Numbered from the stretch's first letter, positions 22,341-33,387 are shown. The stretch: DNA of 64,000 bases from Oegoconia quadripuncta (GCA_949316235.1 OX438749.1:32560022-32624021); one strand, 5' to 3'. The notes: a model not told the origin generated them from the letters alone. Program-made: numbers and translations.

Positions 22341-24460
22341 CAGGGCGTCCCAAAGTTATGGGACATGAAGGGGAAGTACCTTAAATATTGTAGATAGTGA
22401 ATTTTGCTCAAAGAAGACTTTATGTTATTTTTAAAAGTTAGTAATTCTGCATTCATAGATTTTCTAAAAATTACTTGCTTCGGCTGGGAATCGAACCGAC
22501 TTAAATGTGAAAAAAAAAACACCCTACTTTTATGATGCCAATCGAAAGAATAGCTAAAAAATAATAACTCTGCCTAAGTAACATAGTATTTTAAAAGAAA
22601 GGAACAACGTGAAATTAATCATTTTAATCAAATAAAAAACATACATGAAACTGCCGTAGTCAATTAAGTAGGTATTTTTTTGTAAATTAATTAATTAAAT
22701 GCTCAAAATGTGATCCCTCTTGTCTTACGCAAATCGCCAATCTTTTAATGAGCCCGCTGCCTGTTGATTTTCTAATCATTTTATGGTGAACACTCGATGT
22801 GATATGGCACAATTCTGTTTGCAACTCGCCTACGTTCTCGTATCGCTTTTTGTATAGCATATCTTTCACGTATCCCCAAAAGAAGAAATCTAATGGTGTG
22901 AGGTCCGGGGATCTGGCCGGCCATCTAATCGGTCCATTTGTACCAATCCATGTAGGAAAACATTCATTTAGAAAATCTGCTGCTCTCCGACTATTATGAG
23001 CCGGAGCTCCATCTTGTTGGAAAATTAAGTTTTCTTGCTCCGCCGCGGAATGGTTTCTTATCTTATCCCTTAAAATTTGAAGTATTCCTAAATACTTTTC
23101 TGTGTTCAAGGTTCCTTGGTAAAAATGGATTAAGAAAACCCGGTTTTTTAAAAGTCCGCACCAACAGTTGAGTGAAAAACGCACTTGGTTATTAGTTTCA
23201 GTCACTCGTAGGGGATTTTCTTTAGACCAAATACGATTATTGTTGCGGTTATACATACCGTTATTGCTAAAGTTAGATTCGTCTGTCCAAATAATATTAT
23301 CCAAAAAATTTGGATCTTCGAGCAATCGTGCCTGGATATCAAGACAGAAATTTTTTCTCCTTTCTGTATCGCCCGGAAGTAATTTTTGAACCAATCGTCC
23401 TTCAACATAACTCTTAAAACCGTGTTTTTTTAATACACGGTGTATTTTACTTTTTGAAACTCCAATTTCATGTTCTCCTTCTCTCACCGATGCTTTCGGA
23501 AAAGCCGAAAAGTAAATTAAAATACCAAGTTCTTCGTCGTTGATCGTATGGTTTTCTTGCTGTGGTTCTCTTGGGCGCTTATCGAAACGTCCCAGAGTTT
23601 TCAAATTGTTCACAAGCCTTTTCAAAACTTTACGAGACGGTATTTGTCTATCAGGATATTTTACGCCATACCACCGCAAACTTCTAGAGATATCTTTATC
23701 GTTCAAAAAATATGCTTCCATTAGATCAAAACTTACTTGATATGCCATGTTCGCAATAAATTAACACAATAACACTTGTGTAAGTGAATTGAGACTAAAC
23801 AGATCAATATCCGAAAAACAAACGCTCGCACATACTGTTCCATTTTCAAATTTAAGAACAACATTTAAAAATATCACTTCTTTTTAAAATATCTTAAAAA
23901 GTATGCATTCATACAAACGCTGTCATAAACTGTTCCATTTTCAAATTATAAATTATTTATTTTTGTTTTTAATTTGCCTTCTGTCTAGCTTACAGAGGAC
24001 GTATTGAAATACAAGTTTTATCATTTCATCTACACGTGCACTTATAATAAGGAAAACTATGTTAGTACCTATTTTATGAAGTGGGTACTTATTTACGAAT
24101 AATCAATGCTATCTTTGGAATGATAATATCGCTACTTTTCGAACGTCGTCGGCAATAAATAACTTTCTTGAAATTTGACTCAATCATTTTATGTTGTTCC
24201 TTTCTTTTAAAATACTATGTTACTTAGGCAGAGTTATTATTTTTTAGCTATTCTTTCGATTGGCATCATAAAAGTAGGGTGTTTTTTTTTTCACATTTAA
24301 GTCGGTTCGATTCCCAGCCGAAGCAAGTAATTTTTAGAAAATCTATGAATGCAGAATTACTAACTTTTAAAAATAACATAAAGTCTTCTTTGAGCAAAAT
24401 TCACTATCTACAATATTTAAGGTACTTCCCCTTCATGTCCCATAACTTTGGGACGCCCTG
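22341..24460. mobile_element. Complete Tc1/mariner-class transposon with 268-bp TIRs
   Basis: 2120-bp element flanked by TA on both sides (22339-22340 and 24461-24462). Inverted repeats of 268 bp (22341-22608 and 24193-24460) start cagggcgtcccaaagttatg and are almost identical along their whole length. One uninterrupted transposase frame lies between them on the minus strand. Near-identical ends and an intact frame point to recent insertion and possible autonomy. Long TIRs are unusual for classical mariners, whose ends are near 30 bp. Confidence 0.92.
22687..23748 (-). CDS. Tc1/mariner-superfamily transposase
   Basis: A single 353-residue frame. Residues about 1-125 form the DNA-binding half, with helix-turn-helix-like segments (EIGVSKSKIHRVLKKHGFKS near 94-113). 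The catalytic DDE/D domain follows: D156 in IIWTDESNF, D246 in IFQQDGAPAHNS, and D282 in WPARSPDLTPLDFFFWG, with 35 residues between the second and third acids. The enzyme would cut and paste DNA between the element ends using two metal ions, in the nucleus. The length is normal for the superfamily and no frame breaks are seen. The ATG at 23748 is the first in frame. The third acid is Asp, as in mariners, not Glu as in Tc1. The exact family is not assigned. Confidence 0.9.
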   Translation of the reverse strand: MAYQVSFDLMEAYFLNDKDISRSLRWYGVKYPDRQIPSRKVLKRLVNNLKTLGRFDKRPREPQQENHTINDEELGILIYFSAFPKASVREGEHEIGVSKSKIHRVLKKHGFKSYVEGRLVQKLLPGDTERRKNFCLDIQARLLEDPNFLDNIIWTDESNFSNNGMYNRNNNRIWSKENPLRVTETNNQVRFSLNCWCGLLKNRVFLIHFYQGTLNTEKYLGILQILRDKIRNHSAAEQENLIFQQDGAPAHNSRRAADFLNECFPTWIGTNGPIRWPARSPDLTPLDFFFWGYVKDMLYKKRYENVGELQTELCHITSSVHHKMIRKSTGSGLIKRLAICVRQEGSHFEHLIN

Positions 24461-24513
24461 TATATGAGTACCTATCTCCTTCTACTTGAGTTTGTAGAGA
24501 AATCACACTAGGC

Positions 24514-24575
24514 GCTTGACATTTATAAACATGACATTTATAAACATGACATTTATAAACGTTTATGTCGCACGA
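24514..24575. repeat. 17-bp triplication
   Basis: Three head-to-tail copies of tgacatttataaacatgac-type sequence follow shortly after the transposon. Non-coding. Confidence 0.6.
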
Positions 24576-25029
24576 GATAACATTTGCCTGCTCACTTGTT
24601 TGGAAAAATCTACCATCCCATTCTCTCGTCGCGTCGCGCGCGACTGGCGATGTCATGTCTTCAAAACGCGTTCCGTAAAAGAGATACTTTAATTAAAAAT
24701 ATGAGAAAATTATCGCACGTCTCCATAATTAAAACTCAACGTTTTAAAAATTGACGAACTTTGCTTTAAAACAATGAGAATACTTTTATTTAGGGTTTAA
24801 TAAATATTATTACAATGTCAATGCTGTGGGCCAATTTATTATGGACTCTAATTAAATTCTATGTATGAACATTCCCGACGACGCGCGGGGGCTCGGGCGC
24901 ACTGCCGTGGGGAAGCTCTCTCGGCGGCTCTCAGCACAGCCGTAACGTTGTTTTTCTGAGCCTAAGCCGCGTGGTCGCCTCGGGTGAGCACACGTGGCTA
25001 TTGCCTAATTTTGGGTTAACAGTCATCAT

Positions 25030-25245
25030 GTTCATTTATTTAGGATCACCAACAGTGGTTACACTAGTACATAGACCATTTAACAATTAATGTAGCTGGT
25101 ATTACATTTAAATGTACAACCTTTTATAGGTGAACACATCATGCAAAAAGCTTTAAAATAAAATAACAGTGAAACAAAAACTTATTAATCTAAATTTACC
25201 TCTATTTAGCTTTGATTGGTTGAGCAGTTCCGTGCCAAGTTATTA
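25030..25245. repeat. Dispersed repeat, second copy of 14278-14490
   Basis: Same orientation and about the same extent as the first copy; it also carries ttataggtgaacacatcatg. Non-coding. Confidence 0.55.
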
Positions 25246-25908
25246 TGTAAGAATAGTACATAGTACCACAGATTACTAATAAGTTACTAAAGTAAATAGT
25301 ACACCGATTTGGAGTTAGGTATTGATATTGGTTGTAGGTAAGTGTGGCTGTTGCAAGTCGTCGGAGACCTGTATCACTGCGATCATTGCCGATCTATTGT
25401 GATCGCCACTCACCTACGTTCTTTGCTCAGGTTTGTCTCTTTGAGAAATTGAATTATTTTCCCGGCGTCGATACTTTTTATCTCATCCGGGTGCAGTAAG
25501 TGACCACCCAGGTAGATATTGCGTTTACGCATCAACGGGTCAGATTCACGCATGCAGATGTATCTACAGGTGTTTCTTCTGCAACTTGGGGGTACTAAAT
25601 AAATCTTGAAATCGATTTTTTATTATAGACCTAATCCACAGAGAACCAAGAGAAAGCAGTTCCATCAGTAGCGATGGATCCAAAATATTCAACGCCTATA
25701 AATTATCTAATCTAATTGATTAGGCAAGACAAGGCCTAACGAAAATGGAAAGAATATTGAAATAATGTTACAATTTATTTATTGTGTTCGCGTGCGTGGA
25801 CTGACTTTATCGCGGTTTGTTTATCCTGTGGGAACTACTCATTTTATCGGGATAATAAATGTCATCCAAATCAATTCAACTGTTTCGCCGTGATTGAGCA
25901 ATAAACCC

Positions 25909-26106
25909 TGTGGAACGGACTTCCTGCAGCGGTTTTCCCGAACGAGTACGACATTGGAACCTTCAACAAACGAGCCTACACCTTCCTCAAAGGCCGGCAA
26001 CGCATCTGTGACCCTTTTGGTGTTGCGGGTGTCCATGGGCGGCGGTGATTGCTTTCCATCAGGTGACCCGCATGCTCGTTTGCCGCCCTTTCATATAAAA
26101 AAAAAC
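25909..26106 (+). mobile_element. Non-LTR retrotransposon 3' end, copy 3
   Basis: The longer tail starts at tgtggaacggacttcctgca, keeps aacgagtacgacattggaac and ends at catataaaaaaaaac. A LINE-like tail of another type (25805-25905) lies directly upstream, and an aacaaacatcc remnant directly downstream. Confidence 0.65.
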
Positions 26107-26151
26107 ACACAAACAAACATCCAAACTCTTGCATTTATAATATTAATATAT

Positions 26152-26245
26152 ATTCTTTATTGCACCAAAATATTACAATAACAGAGTACAAACAATAGGT
26201 CACGTACAAAGGTGGACTTATCTCTTTAAGAGATCTCTTCCAGCC
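26152..26245 (-). mobile_element. LINE 3' tail, inverted
   Basis: The complement reads agagatctcttaaagagata and then gtactctgttattgtaat and tgcaataaagaata. It is related to the plus-strand tails at 27081-27235 and 31972-32125. Confidence 0.55.
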
Positions 26246-26661
26246 AATTAATTAGATTTAATATGTTAGCATAATTATAAAATTGAATATTTACGTATAA
26301 CAGATCCTCTCTACTTATTGTAGGTACATTGCTTTATGCCCCAGTAACGAGGCGTCATAGTTTTATAGTAAAACCTCTTTGTACTCATGCAATATAAGTG
26401 TGTATGTGCTTTAAATTGTGACAATGCATTAGAAATGATTATGAATGTGAATAGCCAGCAAGGTTGAGCTAATCTTTGAGGGGGAAGATTCCACAGAATA
26501 ATAAGCAGTTTAACCACATTTGTCGACGTGTACGAGTAATTGTATTATATCTCGTAATTGTAATCACCAATTCACGCGTTTGCGTGACCTGTTGTTGATT
26601 AATGGCAACTTTGACGTTCCAGCAGTTTTTATAATCTATAGCCTTCTTGTCTGTGGGCTAG

Positions 26662-26832
26662 TAGCGGTATTCCCGAACGAGTACGACATTGGAACCTTCA
26701 AGAAACGAGCCTACACCTTCCTCAAAGGCCGGCAACGCATCTGTGACCCTTTTGGTGTTGCGGGTGTCCATGGGCGGCGGTGATTGCTTTCCATCAGGTG
26801 AACCGCATGCTCGTTTGCCGCCCTCTCATATA
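26662..26832 (+). mobile_element. Non-LTR retrotransposon 3' end, copy 4
   Basis: The best coding remnant of the family. From about 26660 the frame gives [20 protein letters not shown] and then [18 protein letters not shown] before a stop, followed by a short 3' UTR and aaaataaaat tail. Confidence 0.65.
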
Positions 26833-27080
26833 AAATAAAATAAAAATAAAATAGTATTTAAGAAAATGTTAAAAGAGCATTACCTGTCCCATCTTTCGTG
26901 ATATTATTATAAGCATGTAGGTAGGCTTATAATATATTATATTTTATGTTATGTATATTTTGTCGCAGTAGGTGGGTACATGTATTATGTTTATTGTAAG
27001 TTTATTATTCGGTTATCTTTTATTTTTATTTGTTTTATTATTCGTTGTGGTATTTTTTCATTTGCACACAATTTGCTGCT

Positions 27081-27331
27081 AAACCCCAAATTTACTCTGT
27101 TTCTTACTTCTATGCTCAGGTTGGCTGAAAGAGATCTCTTAAAGAGATAAGTCCACCTTTGTATATGACCTATTGTTTGTACTCTGTTATATGTAATTTT
27201 TTTGGTGCAATAAAGAATATTCATATCTCCTGCCCAATAATGGTCGCTCGGCTAGTTGTATCTTAAATATAATAGAAATATCCTTGGGCATGCACACAAC
27301 GCCATTTAGATCCACTTTAAGCAACTATAGG
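27081..27331 (+). repeat. Duplicated segment (LINE tail plus flank), also at 31972-32221
   Basis: About 250 bp is shared with 31972-32221. It includes not only the LINE tail (ttggtgcaataaagaatatt) but also the following flank cctgcccaataatggtcgct and part of a SINE B. Shared flanks point to a segmental duplication and not to two independent insertions. Confidence 0.7.
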
Positions 27332-27583
27332 CCGATAGACGACCGATTGGTGTAGTGGATAGTGACCCTGTCAGCGAAACCAACGGTTGCGGGTTCGAAT
27401 CCCGCGACGGGTAAATGTTTGTGTGATGAATATGAACATTTATTCCTGAGTCATGGATGTTTATATAAATATTTATGTATGTTTATCCGTTATCTAGTAT
27501 CCATAGTACAAGCTTTGCTTAATTTGGGACTAGATGATTGGTGTAAGTGTCCGAAATATTTATATTTATATTTATATTATAGG
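27332..27583 (+). mobile_element. SINE family A, copy 3, nested in a SINE B
   Basis: Full copy with box A tggtgtagtgg and box B ggttcgaatcc, inserted into a minus-strand SINE B between gcaactatag and gcttgtgttgatacc. About seven bases (tataggc) are repeated on both sides. The duplicate locus at 32200-32235 shows the SINE B without the insertion. Confidence 0.75.
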
Positions 27584-27783
27584 CTTGTGTTGATACCAGA
27601 TGGTTAATATACTACATAAATCCTTTTTTTTTTGTAAATAAATACTTATTATAAATGAAAACATCTATAACTCGGGTACACATATCCGTATTTATCATAC
27701 AAACATATGCCCCTAGCGGGATTCGAACCCGCGACCTTTTGGTATAGTGCTCACAGTTTCTCACCACTACACCAAACAGGTCG
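27576..27783 (-). mobile_element. SINE family B, copy 4 (interrupted host of the SINE A)
   Basis: The head part (complement contains gcgggttcgaatcccgc) and the oligo-A middle are here. The far end of the same SINE B lies on the other side of the nested SINE A, at about 27285-27331. Confidence 0.7.
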
Positions 27784-28180
27784 TCAAAAAATCTTTGTGG
27801 TTAAATTACCAGAACAACTAATACAATTGCACTTAGAAGTTCCTTTCATGAATTCTACATTGCATTCAACCGTACTCATCCTTTTTCCAAGAATGTACAG
27901 CGAAGAATTTTCTGTGACAGGGTTGTACCAAAAAGCGTACGACTTAGTTACGACCATCTTATAATACCTAATTGTAGTTCTGGCAACCTGCAGAGCAGTT
28001 TGATCATAGATGTCATATCATTTGCGCTATACAAATACACTTTAATGCACAACAGAAAAGAAAATACCGTTTCAGAAATTATATTAGATCACATGCAAGA
28101 ATGAAATAAAACAAAACATTATTTGCAATGATTTATACTTCATTATATTATTGAACGTAATTAACTAATTGACATATTAT

Positions 28181-30321
28181 TTAGAAGCAGATTGTGGCAG
28201 GCACGCAATTGCAGTTCCCAGGCACGGGCCACGACGGGATTGGAGCGGGGAGAGGTGCGGGATATATGGGTAGAGGGGCGGGCGCCGGGTACGGCAGAGG
28301 AGCGGGTAACGCCACTGGTGCCGGATACGGCAGAGGTGCGGGTAACGGTAAAGGCGTAGCAGTCACTGTTATTGGCGCAGGGGGTAACACTGGTGCCGGG
28401 TATGGCAAAGGAGCCGGTAACGTAACCGGTGAAGGATATGGCAGAGGAGATGGTAACACGATTGGCGCTGGGTATGGCAGAGGGGCGGGGTATTGTATCG
28501 GCGCGGGGTATGGTAACGGTGCGGGCTCCAAGCAAGGGTACGGGGCGGGGGAGTACACTACCTCGGGGGCGTACACCACCTCGGGGGTAGAGTAGATCAC
28601 CTCTGGAGCTGTGTTGTATGAATGATGAGGCAGGCAGTATGAATAGGTTTGCTGAAACGATATATTCAACATTTAGAAAAACTAAACACAATAATAACAT
28701 TGAGATATACAAAGGAAAAAAATGTGTGTTAAAAGTTAAGATAAGATAAATCGTTTATTTGCGAGAATACAATAGTATCATAGATCTTATTTCTTATAAA
28801 AGCTCATTGTATTCAACCTGGAAACAGACATGCAAATATTAGTCAGTGACTCTATAGAACAAAATTAAAAAATATATACAAAAGATACAATTACATAATA
28901 GAGTCGATACATGAACGAATGAATATGGATGTCAAAAACAATTACACATGATTATATTTTTCTATATTCCATATATTCCTTGACACTGTAAAAACAGTGC
29001 TCGAGAAGCCAATAAAAATGTATGCCATATTTTCTGTATTTCAGTAATAATAATTAAAGATGGTGGGGGTAGGTTTGCTCATATGTAGCGATCTATTAAA
29101 TTGTTTGTAACATAAAACACCAAAGTAACATTGTAATCTCCATCTCAAAGTCTCCATCACTAAATGCTATTTTTTTTTTAAATAAATATTTCGGACACTT
29201 CCAGCAATCATCTAGTCCCAAACTAAGCAAAGCTTGTGCTATGGATACAAGATAAACGGATAAACATACATAAATATTTATATAAACATCCAAGACTCGG
29301 GAATAAATGTTCGTATTCATCACACAAACATTTACCCCTCGCGGGTTTTAAAACTAACATCAAAAAGCTCTCTGGTTCTAACGCGTTTTGAGCGGTAGCT
29401 ACTTTTGATGAATGACAACTCCGTGTTAAATCCTCTCTTTAAGTATTTCCTTATTTGTATATATATTTATTTATATGTATTATTAGTATGTAGGTATATA
29501 TTTTATTAAGGTATAGTGTATTATTATATATTATAATTATTACTTTTATATATATAATATATATATTTATTAGGGTGAGTGTAGTTTAGTTTGAATTTGC
29601 TGTAATTTGTATACGCCCAATTTACTGTTTTCTTACTAACCCTATCGTTGACTGAAAGAAATCCCTCTATGGGATAAGCCCGCCGTTGTACTCAATTTAT
29701 GTATCAACGCAAAATTTATGTATTGCCTTGTTGTACAATAAAGCGTTTGCAAACAAACAAACAAAGTGATTCCATCAATAACCCCTGGACCACGGTAAAC
29801 TTGAACGGCAGCGTCCCTAAACATACTCATTTACTGGTACTGGGCATCTTGATTCAGACTCAAACCAATATTTTAAACTATTAAATTAATCAAATTATAT
29901 TGGACACACCAAGATTTAGGTTGAATATTTTGTTACCAAAATATAATTAAATTAAATATAAATAACTATTCTTCATCATCATCAGCCCGTAAACAACAGC
30001 AGGGATATAAGGCTTCCCTCGTATAATGAGGGAGAATGAGCCATAGTCTACCAGACTGGCCCAATGCGTGTTGGGGACTTCAAATACCTTTGAATTTTAA
30101 AGAGCAGTCGGTTAAATGCACATAAGTAATTAAATTAAATTTCAAAACTCATTGGTACATGGTCTGCCTGGGAATCGAATCCGGACCTCCCAAATTGCGA
30201 CACCGCGTCTTAACCGCTGAGCCAGCGATTTGTTACCATACCTAAATATTCCTACCAGAAAGAATCTGGTAAATAATTTATACATACATTGGAAATTTAT
30301 TCAAATGCGTATCCAGTTAAC

Positions 30322-30365
<44 letters not shown>

Positions 30366-30412
30366 ACCTGCACAGCAGCGACCACAAAGCAAAATACGGC
30401 GAAGTACTTCAT
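28181..30412 (-). CDS. Secreted LPYPAP-repeat structural protein, paralogue 2
   Basis: Two exons on the minus strand: 30412-30368 (45 nt, MKYFAVFCFVVAAVQ) and 28651-28181, with a GT-AG intron of 1.7 kb in phase 0, giving about 171 residues. It is clearly paralogous to the gene at 16811-20513: same exon 1 length, same signal peptide, mature start QTYSYCLPHH against QAYSNCLPYT, the same APEVIYS block, PLPYPAPV repeats and the CVPATICF end. The repeat zone is longer and less regular, with an extra VTATPLPLPAP section. It is predicted to be secreted and structural (cuticle or eggshell type), by composition only. The intron carries a SINE A, a LINE tail, a SINE C and a 35-base A-tract next to the 5' splice site (30326-30363). 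Confidence 0.8.
29180..29346 (-). mobile_element. SINE family A, copy 4 (head lost)
   Basis: The body is intact up to gggtaaatgtttgtgtgatg on the minus strand, but the tRNA-like head stops after cccgcgagggg at 29344. Confidence 0.65.
29635..29765 (+). mobile_element. LINE 3' tail
   Basis: Carries gataagcccgccgttgtact and ttgtacaataaagcgtttgc and ends in a (caaa)n tail. Inverted partner at 16503-16615. Confidence 0.55.
29968..30232 (-). mobile_element. SINE family C, second near full-length copy
   Basis: The minus strand shows the head with ggctcagcggttaagacgc, box B ggattcgattccc, and a tail ending in ttacgggctgatgatgatg. It lies in the intron of the secreted-protein gene. Confidence 0.65.
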
Positions 30413-30502
30413 TTCGGAATAGTTATTGTTCCAATGATGGTCACCTAGGCGTACAGCCAACCTATATTCAGGGCGTTATCAACAAATTTCGACATTTCAA
30501 TG
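30413..30502 (-). promoter_or_regulatory. Proximal promoter of paralogue 2
   Basis: On the minus strand the order gaaatgtcgaaat, gataacgc, tgaatataggttggc, atcattgga precedes the ATG at 30412. It matches the promoter of the other paralogue block for block. The TATA-like element is at 30469-30457. Confidence 0.65.
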
Positions 30503-30741
30503 TATTAACAAACAATTTTACACAAACAATGCATTGCTAAGCGAAAATCAACTACATATGTAAAAATATGTCGCTGTTGTGAAAGAAAAGATAAAGTTAG
30601 GTTATTGAAATCGGTTTAAATATTATTATTTATTTTATAGATTCAGGCTACGGTTGACCCACCTACCGTGGTTAGTTAGTAACAATAGTGATCTTACAAG
30701 CATAGCTAACGTTAGTACACTTAATCTAATGAATCTTCTTC

Positions 30742-31078
30742 TTCTTATTTTTGAGGATGGCAACCAGTCAACCTCACTGTCGAGGGACATTACTGCCAGT
30801 TTCGAGTGAATTTATTTCTCTTATTTCTTCAGTTTATAAGTCAGTCTCAGTAATTCGTCGTATACTTGGCGTATACAGAGTCTAGTCACGGTCAAGTCAG
30901 TCTTCAGTAAAGTGGCAGAATGCTTTACAAAAGATTACACTTCCTTTCACCTGTACACCAACACTAACGTTTGCAGCACAATATTCTGCCATTATTAAGC
31001 TTCAAAAGTTAGAATGCACAAATTATAAGAATTATAAAGAAAAATGCAACATCACTCGCCGAGATCCCGCCAAAAAGC
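30742..31078. repeat. Dispersed repeat R340, copy 3
   Basis: Starts cttatttttgaggatggcaa and ends gagatcccgccaaaaagc like copy 2. It has lost about 55 bp of the middle, the part with gggaacccgaaagctccgtt in the other copies. Confidence 0.6.
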
Positions 31079-31084
31079 CCTTAT

Positions 31085-31280
31085 TATTCCTATTATATAT
31101 ATCCTGTGGGTTTCTTGCGCCGCTGCTTTTCCCACAGATGATTTCCCTTTCCGAAGCGGTGGTAGCTTGGACATACTGACTGACCGAAAGCTTAGCCCTA
31201 TTCTTATTACCAATAGATTTAAATTGACATTCAACAAATGATATCATGTATCTTACGTTGAAATAAAATGCTTTGAGTTT
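31085..31280 (+). mobile_element. LINE 3' tail (gaagcggtggtagc type)
   Basis: Contains tttcttgcgccgctgctttt, ttccgaagcggtggtagctt and the end gaaataaaatgctttgagtt. An inverted copy is at about 36740-36890. No reverse transcriptase remains. Confidence 0.6.
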
Positions 31281-31285
31281 GAGTT

Positions 31286-31507
31286 TATTTCGGACATTTA
31301 CACCAATCACTTAGTCCCAAACTAAGCAAAGCTTGTACTATGGATACTAGATAACGGATAAACATACATAAATATTTATATAAACATCCATGACTCAGGA
31401 ATAAATGTTCATATTCATCACACAAACAATTTACCCGTCGCGGGATTCGAACCCGCAACCGTTGGTTTCGCTGACAGGGTCACTATCCACTAGACTAATC
31501 GGTCGTC
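31286..31507 (-). mobile_element. SINE family A, copy 5
   Basis: Complete copy: the minus strand has gaccgattagtctagtggat, box B ggttcgaatcccgc and the full body. Box A is slightly mutated. Confidence 0.7.
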
Positions 31508-31819
31508 ATAATAAAATATACTGGACGATTTTTGTTACCATAAGGAAAAAATAGGGCATATTAGGTAAGTGAAATAGAAGGTATTGGCATAGGCAGTTTT
31601 TTTTTTCGAAATAATCATGTAATAAAGCGTTAATTCTCTCATTTAACGATCGCGTTCGTAGCATATTCCACATGATTACATCATTAAATTAAATAAATAA
31701 AGAAAACTTCGAGGAAATATGAGTTCCAAATTTCGGATAATTACGCCAGTCGCATTATCAGTCTCCGTACGCAGCAGGCGTTTAGAAACAAATTAAAAAT
31801 AAATAAATATGTAAGGACA

Positions 31820-31970
31820 TGTAAGGCTAGATGGCTCCATTTTAAGCAACTATAGACTTGCGTTGTGAATACCAAAAAGTTGATATACTACATAAATATA
31901 TACTTATTATAAATTAAAACATCCATAACTCGGGTACAAATGTCCGTATTCATCATACAAACTGCTTTGT
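31820..31970 (-). mobile_element. SINE family B, copy 5 (headless)
   Basis: Body only, ending at tttgtatgatgaatacgg on the minus strand. The duplicated LINE tail at 31972 follows at once. Confidence 0.6.
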
Positions 31971-31971
31971 A

Positions 31972-32378
31972 TTGCTGCTAAACCCCAAATTTACTCTGTT
32001 TCTTACTTCTATGCTCTCTTGGCTAGGCTGGAAGAGATTTAGTCCACTTTTGTACATGACCTATTGTTTGTACTCTGTTATATGTAATTTTTTTGGTGCA
32101 ATAAAGAATATTCATATCTCCTGCCCAATAATGGTCGCTCGGTTAGTTGTATCTTAAATATAATATAAATATCCTTGGACATGCACACAATGCCATCTAG
32201 TTCCACTTTAAGCAACTATAGGCTTGTGTTGATACCAGATGGTTGGTACATAAATTCATTTTTTTTGTAAATACTTATTATAAATGAAAACATCCATAAC
32301 TCGGGTACACATGTCCGTATTTATCATACAAACATATGCCCCAAGTGGAATTCGAACCCGCGACCTTTTGGTAAACCA
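31972..32378. repeat. Second copy of the 27-kb duplicated segment with intact SINE B
   Basis: 31972-32221 matches 27081-27331, and 32160-32378 is an uninterrupted minus-strand SINE B. Here gcaactataggcttgtgttg is continuous, so this is the empty site for the SINE A at 27332. Confidence 0.7.
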
Positions 32379-32576
32379 ATAATGAAACTACCTACACCTT
32401 CCTTCTATTTCACTTACCTAACATGCCCTATTTGTTTCCTTGCGGTATAAAAACTAGTTCTGTATAAGAACATGGCCGAAATGGTGCTTGATAGGGGAGT
32501 TGTACCTCCCTGATGGTTTTCAAAATGGAACTGGCCCTCAGTCTATAGAGCAACGAGGCAGTTTTTTTTATGCACC

Positions 32577-33130
32577 TCGGGTTTGTACTTGACCTCAATC
32601 ACACCTATGTTAAGTGAAGATTAGGTCGAAGGTGGAAGCGTACTGACCCGGAAACCCCAACACATTGGGGGACTGGCTAACTTATCTTTGACAACCAGAA
32701 CACAACAATGCTATTAACATTGTTGTTTGGCGGAAGATTTAGATAAGATGGTTGGTTGGTGGTAGGGCATTTTAAATGTCCGCCTGGCTAGCTACCACCA
32801 TCTTATCTAAATCTGCCGCCAAGCAGCAATGAGCATTGTCGTGTTCCGGTTGTCAGAGATAAGATAGCCAGTCCCCCAAATGTGTTGGGGTTTCCGGGTC
32901 AGTACGCTTCCATCTTCGATCTCATCTTCACTTAACATCAGGTGTGATTGAGGTCAAGTACCAACCCGTTATGCATAAAAAAAAAAAAAGATGGTGGTAG
33001 CTAGCCAGGCGGACATTTAAAATGCCCTACCACCAACCAAACCGAGTACTTAAACATGTACCCCGCTGGGGATCGAACCCGCGACCTGCGAATCGTAAAC
33101 CCAATGTTGTTTACATTGAGCCACGGAGGT
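32577..33130. mobile_element. Two SINE family D copies, one nested in the other in inverse orientation
   Basis: A minus-strand family D copy (32577-32752 and 32988-33130, with a head containing cgcgggttcgatccccagcg in complement) is interrupted by a plus-strand, 5'-truncated copy (32753-32987) ending in a 13-base A-run. The duplication aagatggt flanks the inserted copy (32745-32752 and 32988-32995). The result is a long imperfect palindrome of about 390 bp. Confidence 0.75.
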
Positions 33131-33139
33131 GGAGTTCTC

Positions 33140-33363
33140 CTGCGCATGATTGCATAATAGTCAACTGTCCGCGCTTCCGCAAACATACCTGATAAGCTGT
33201 AGTACGGCAGTCCCATTAGCATCCTGAAATCATTATTAGATACGAGTAGGGCGCTGATGACCTTTAGCGTACAGCTGACCCACAGGCTGCAGATGTAGAA
33301 GACCTGGCAGTAAGGTTTGAAAAGCGTGTCTTGTTTTCTTTTTTTTTTATACGAGGGCGGCAT
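33140..33363 (-). pseudogene. Decayed LINE reverse-transcriptase C-terminus
   Basis: The minus-strand translation keeps KPYCQVFYICSLWVSCT and GLPYYSLSGMFAEARTVDYY, homologous to the fragment at 13846-14211 but more degraded. Its end has been joined to the SINE D head. Confidence 0.55.
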
Positions 33364-33387
33364 ACCTAAGCCATGTTTACTACACTA

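Noticed and set aside
28194..28595. Plus-strand Gly-rich frame (GAGYGRGAG) that looks like a silk protein
   Set aside because: Antisense shadow of the proline-rich exon of paralogue 2, which has conserved splice sites and promoter.
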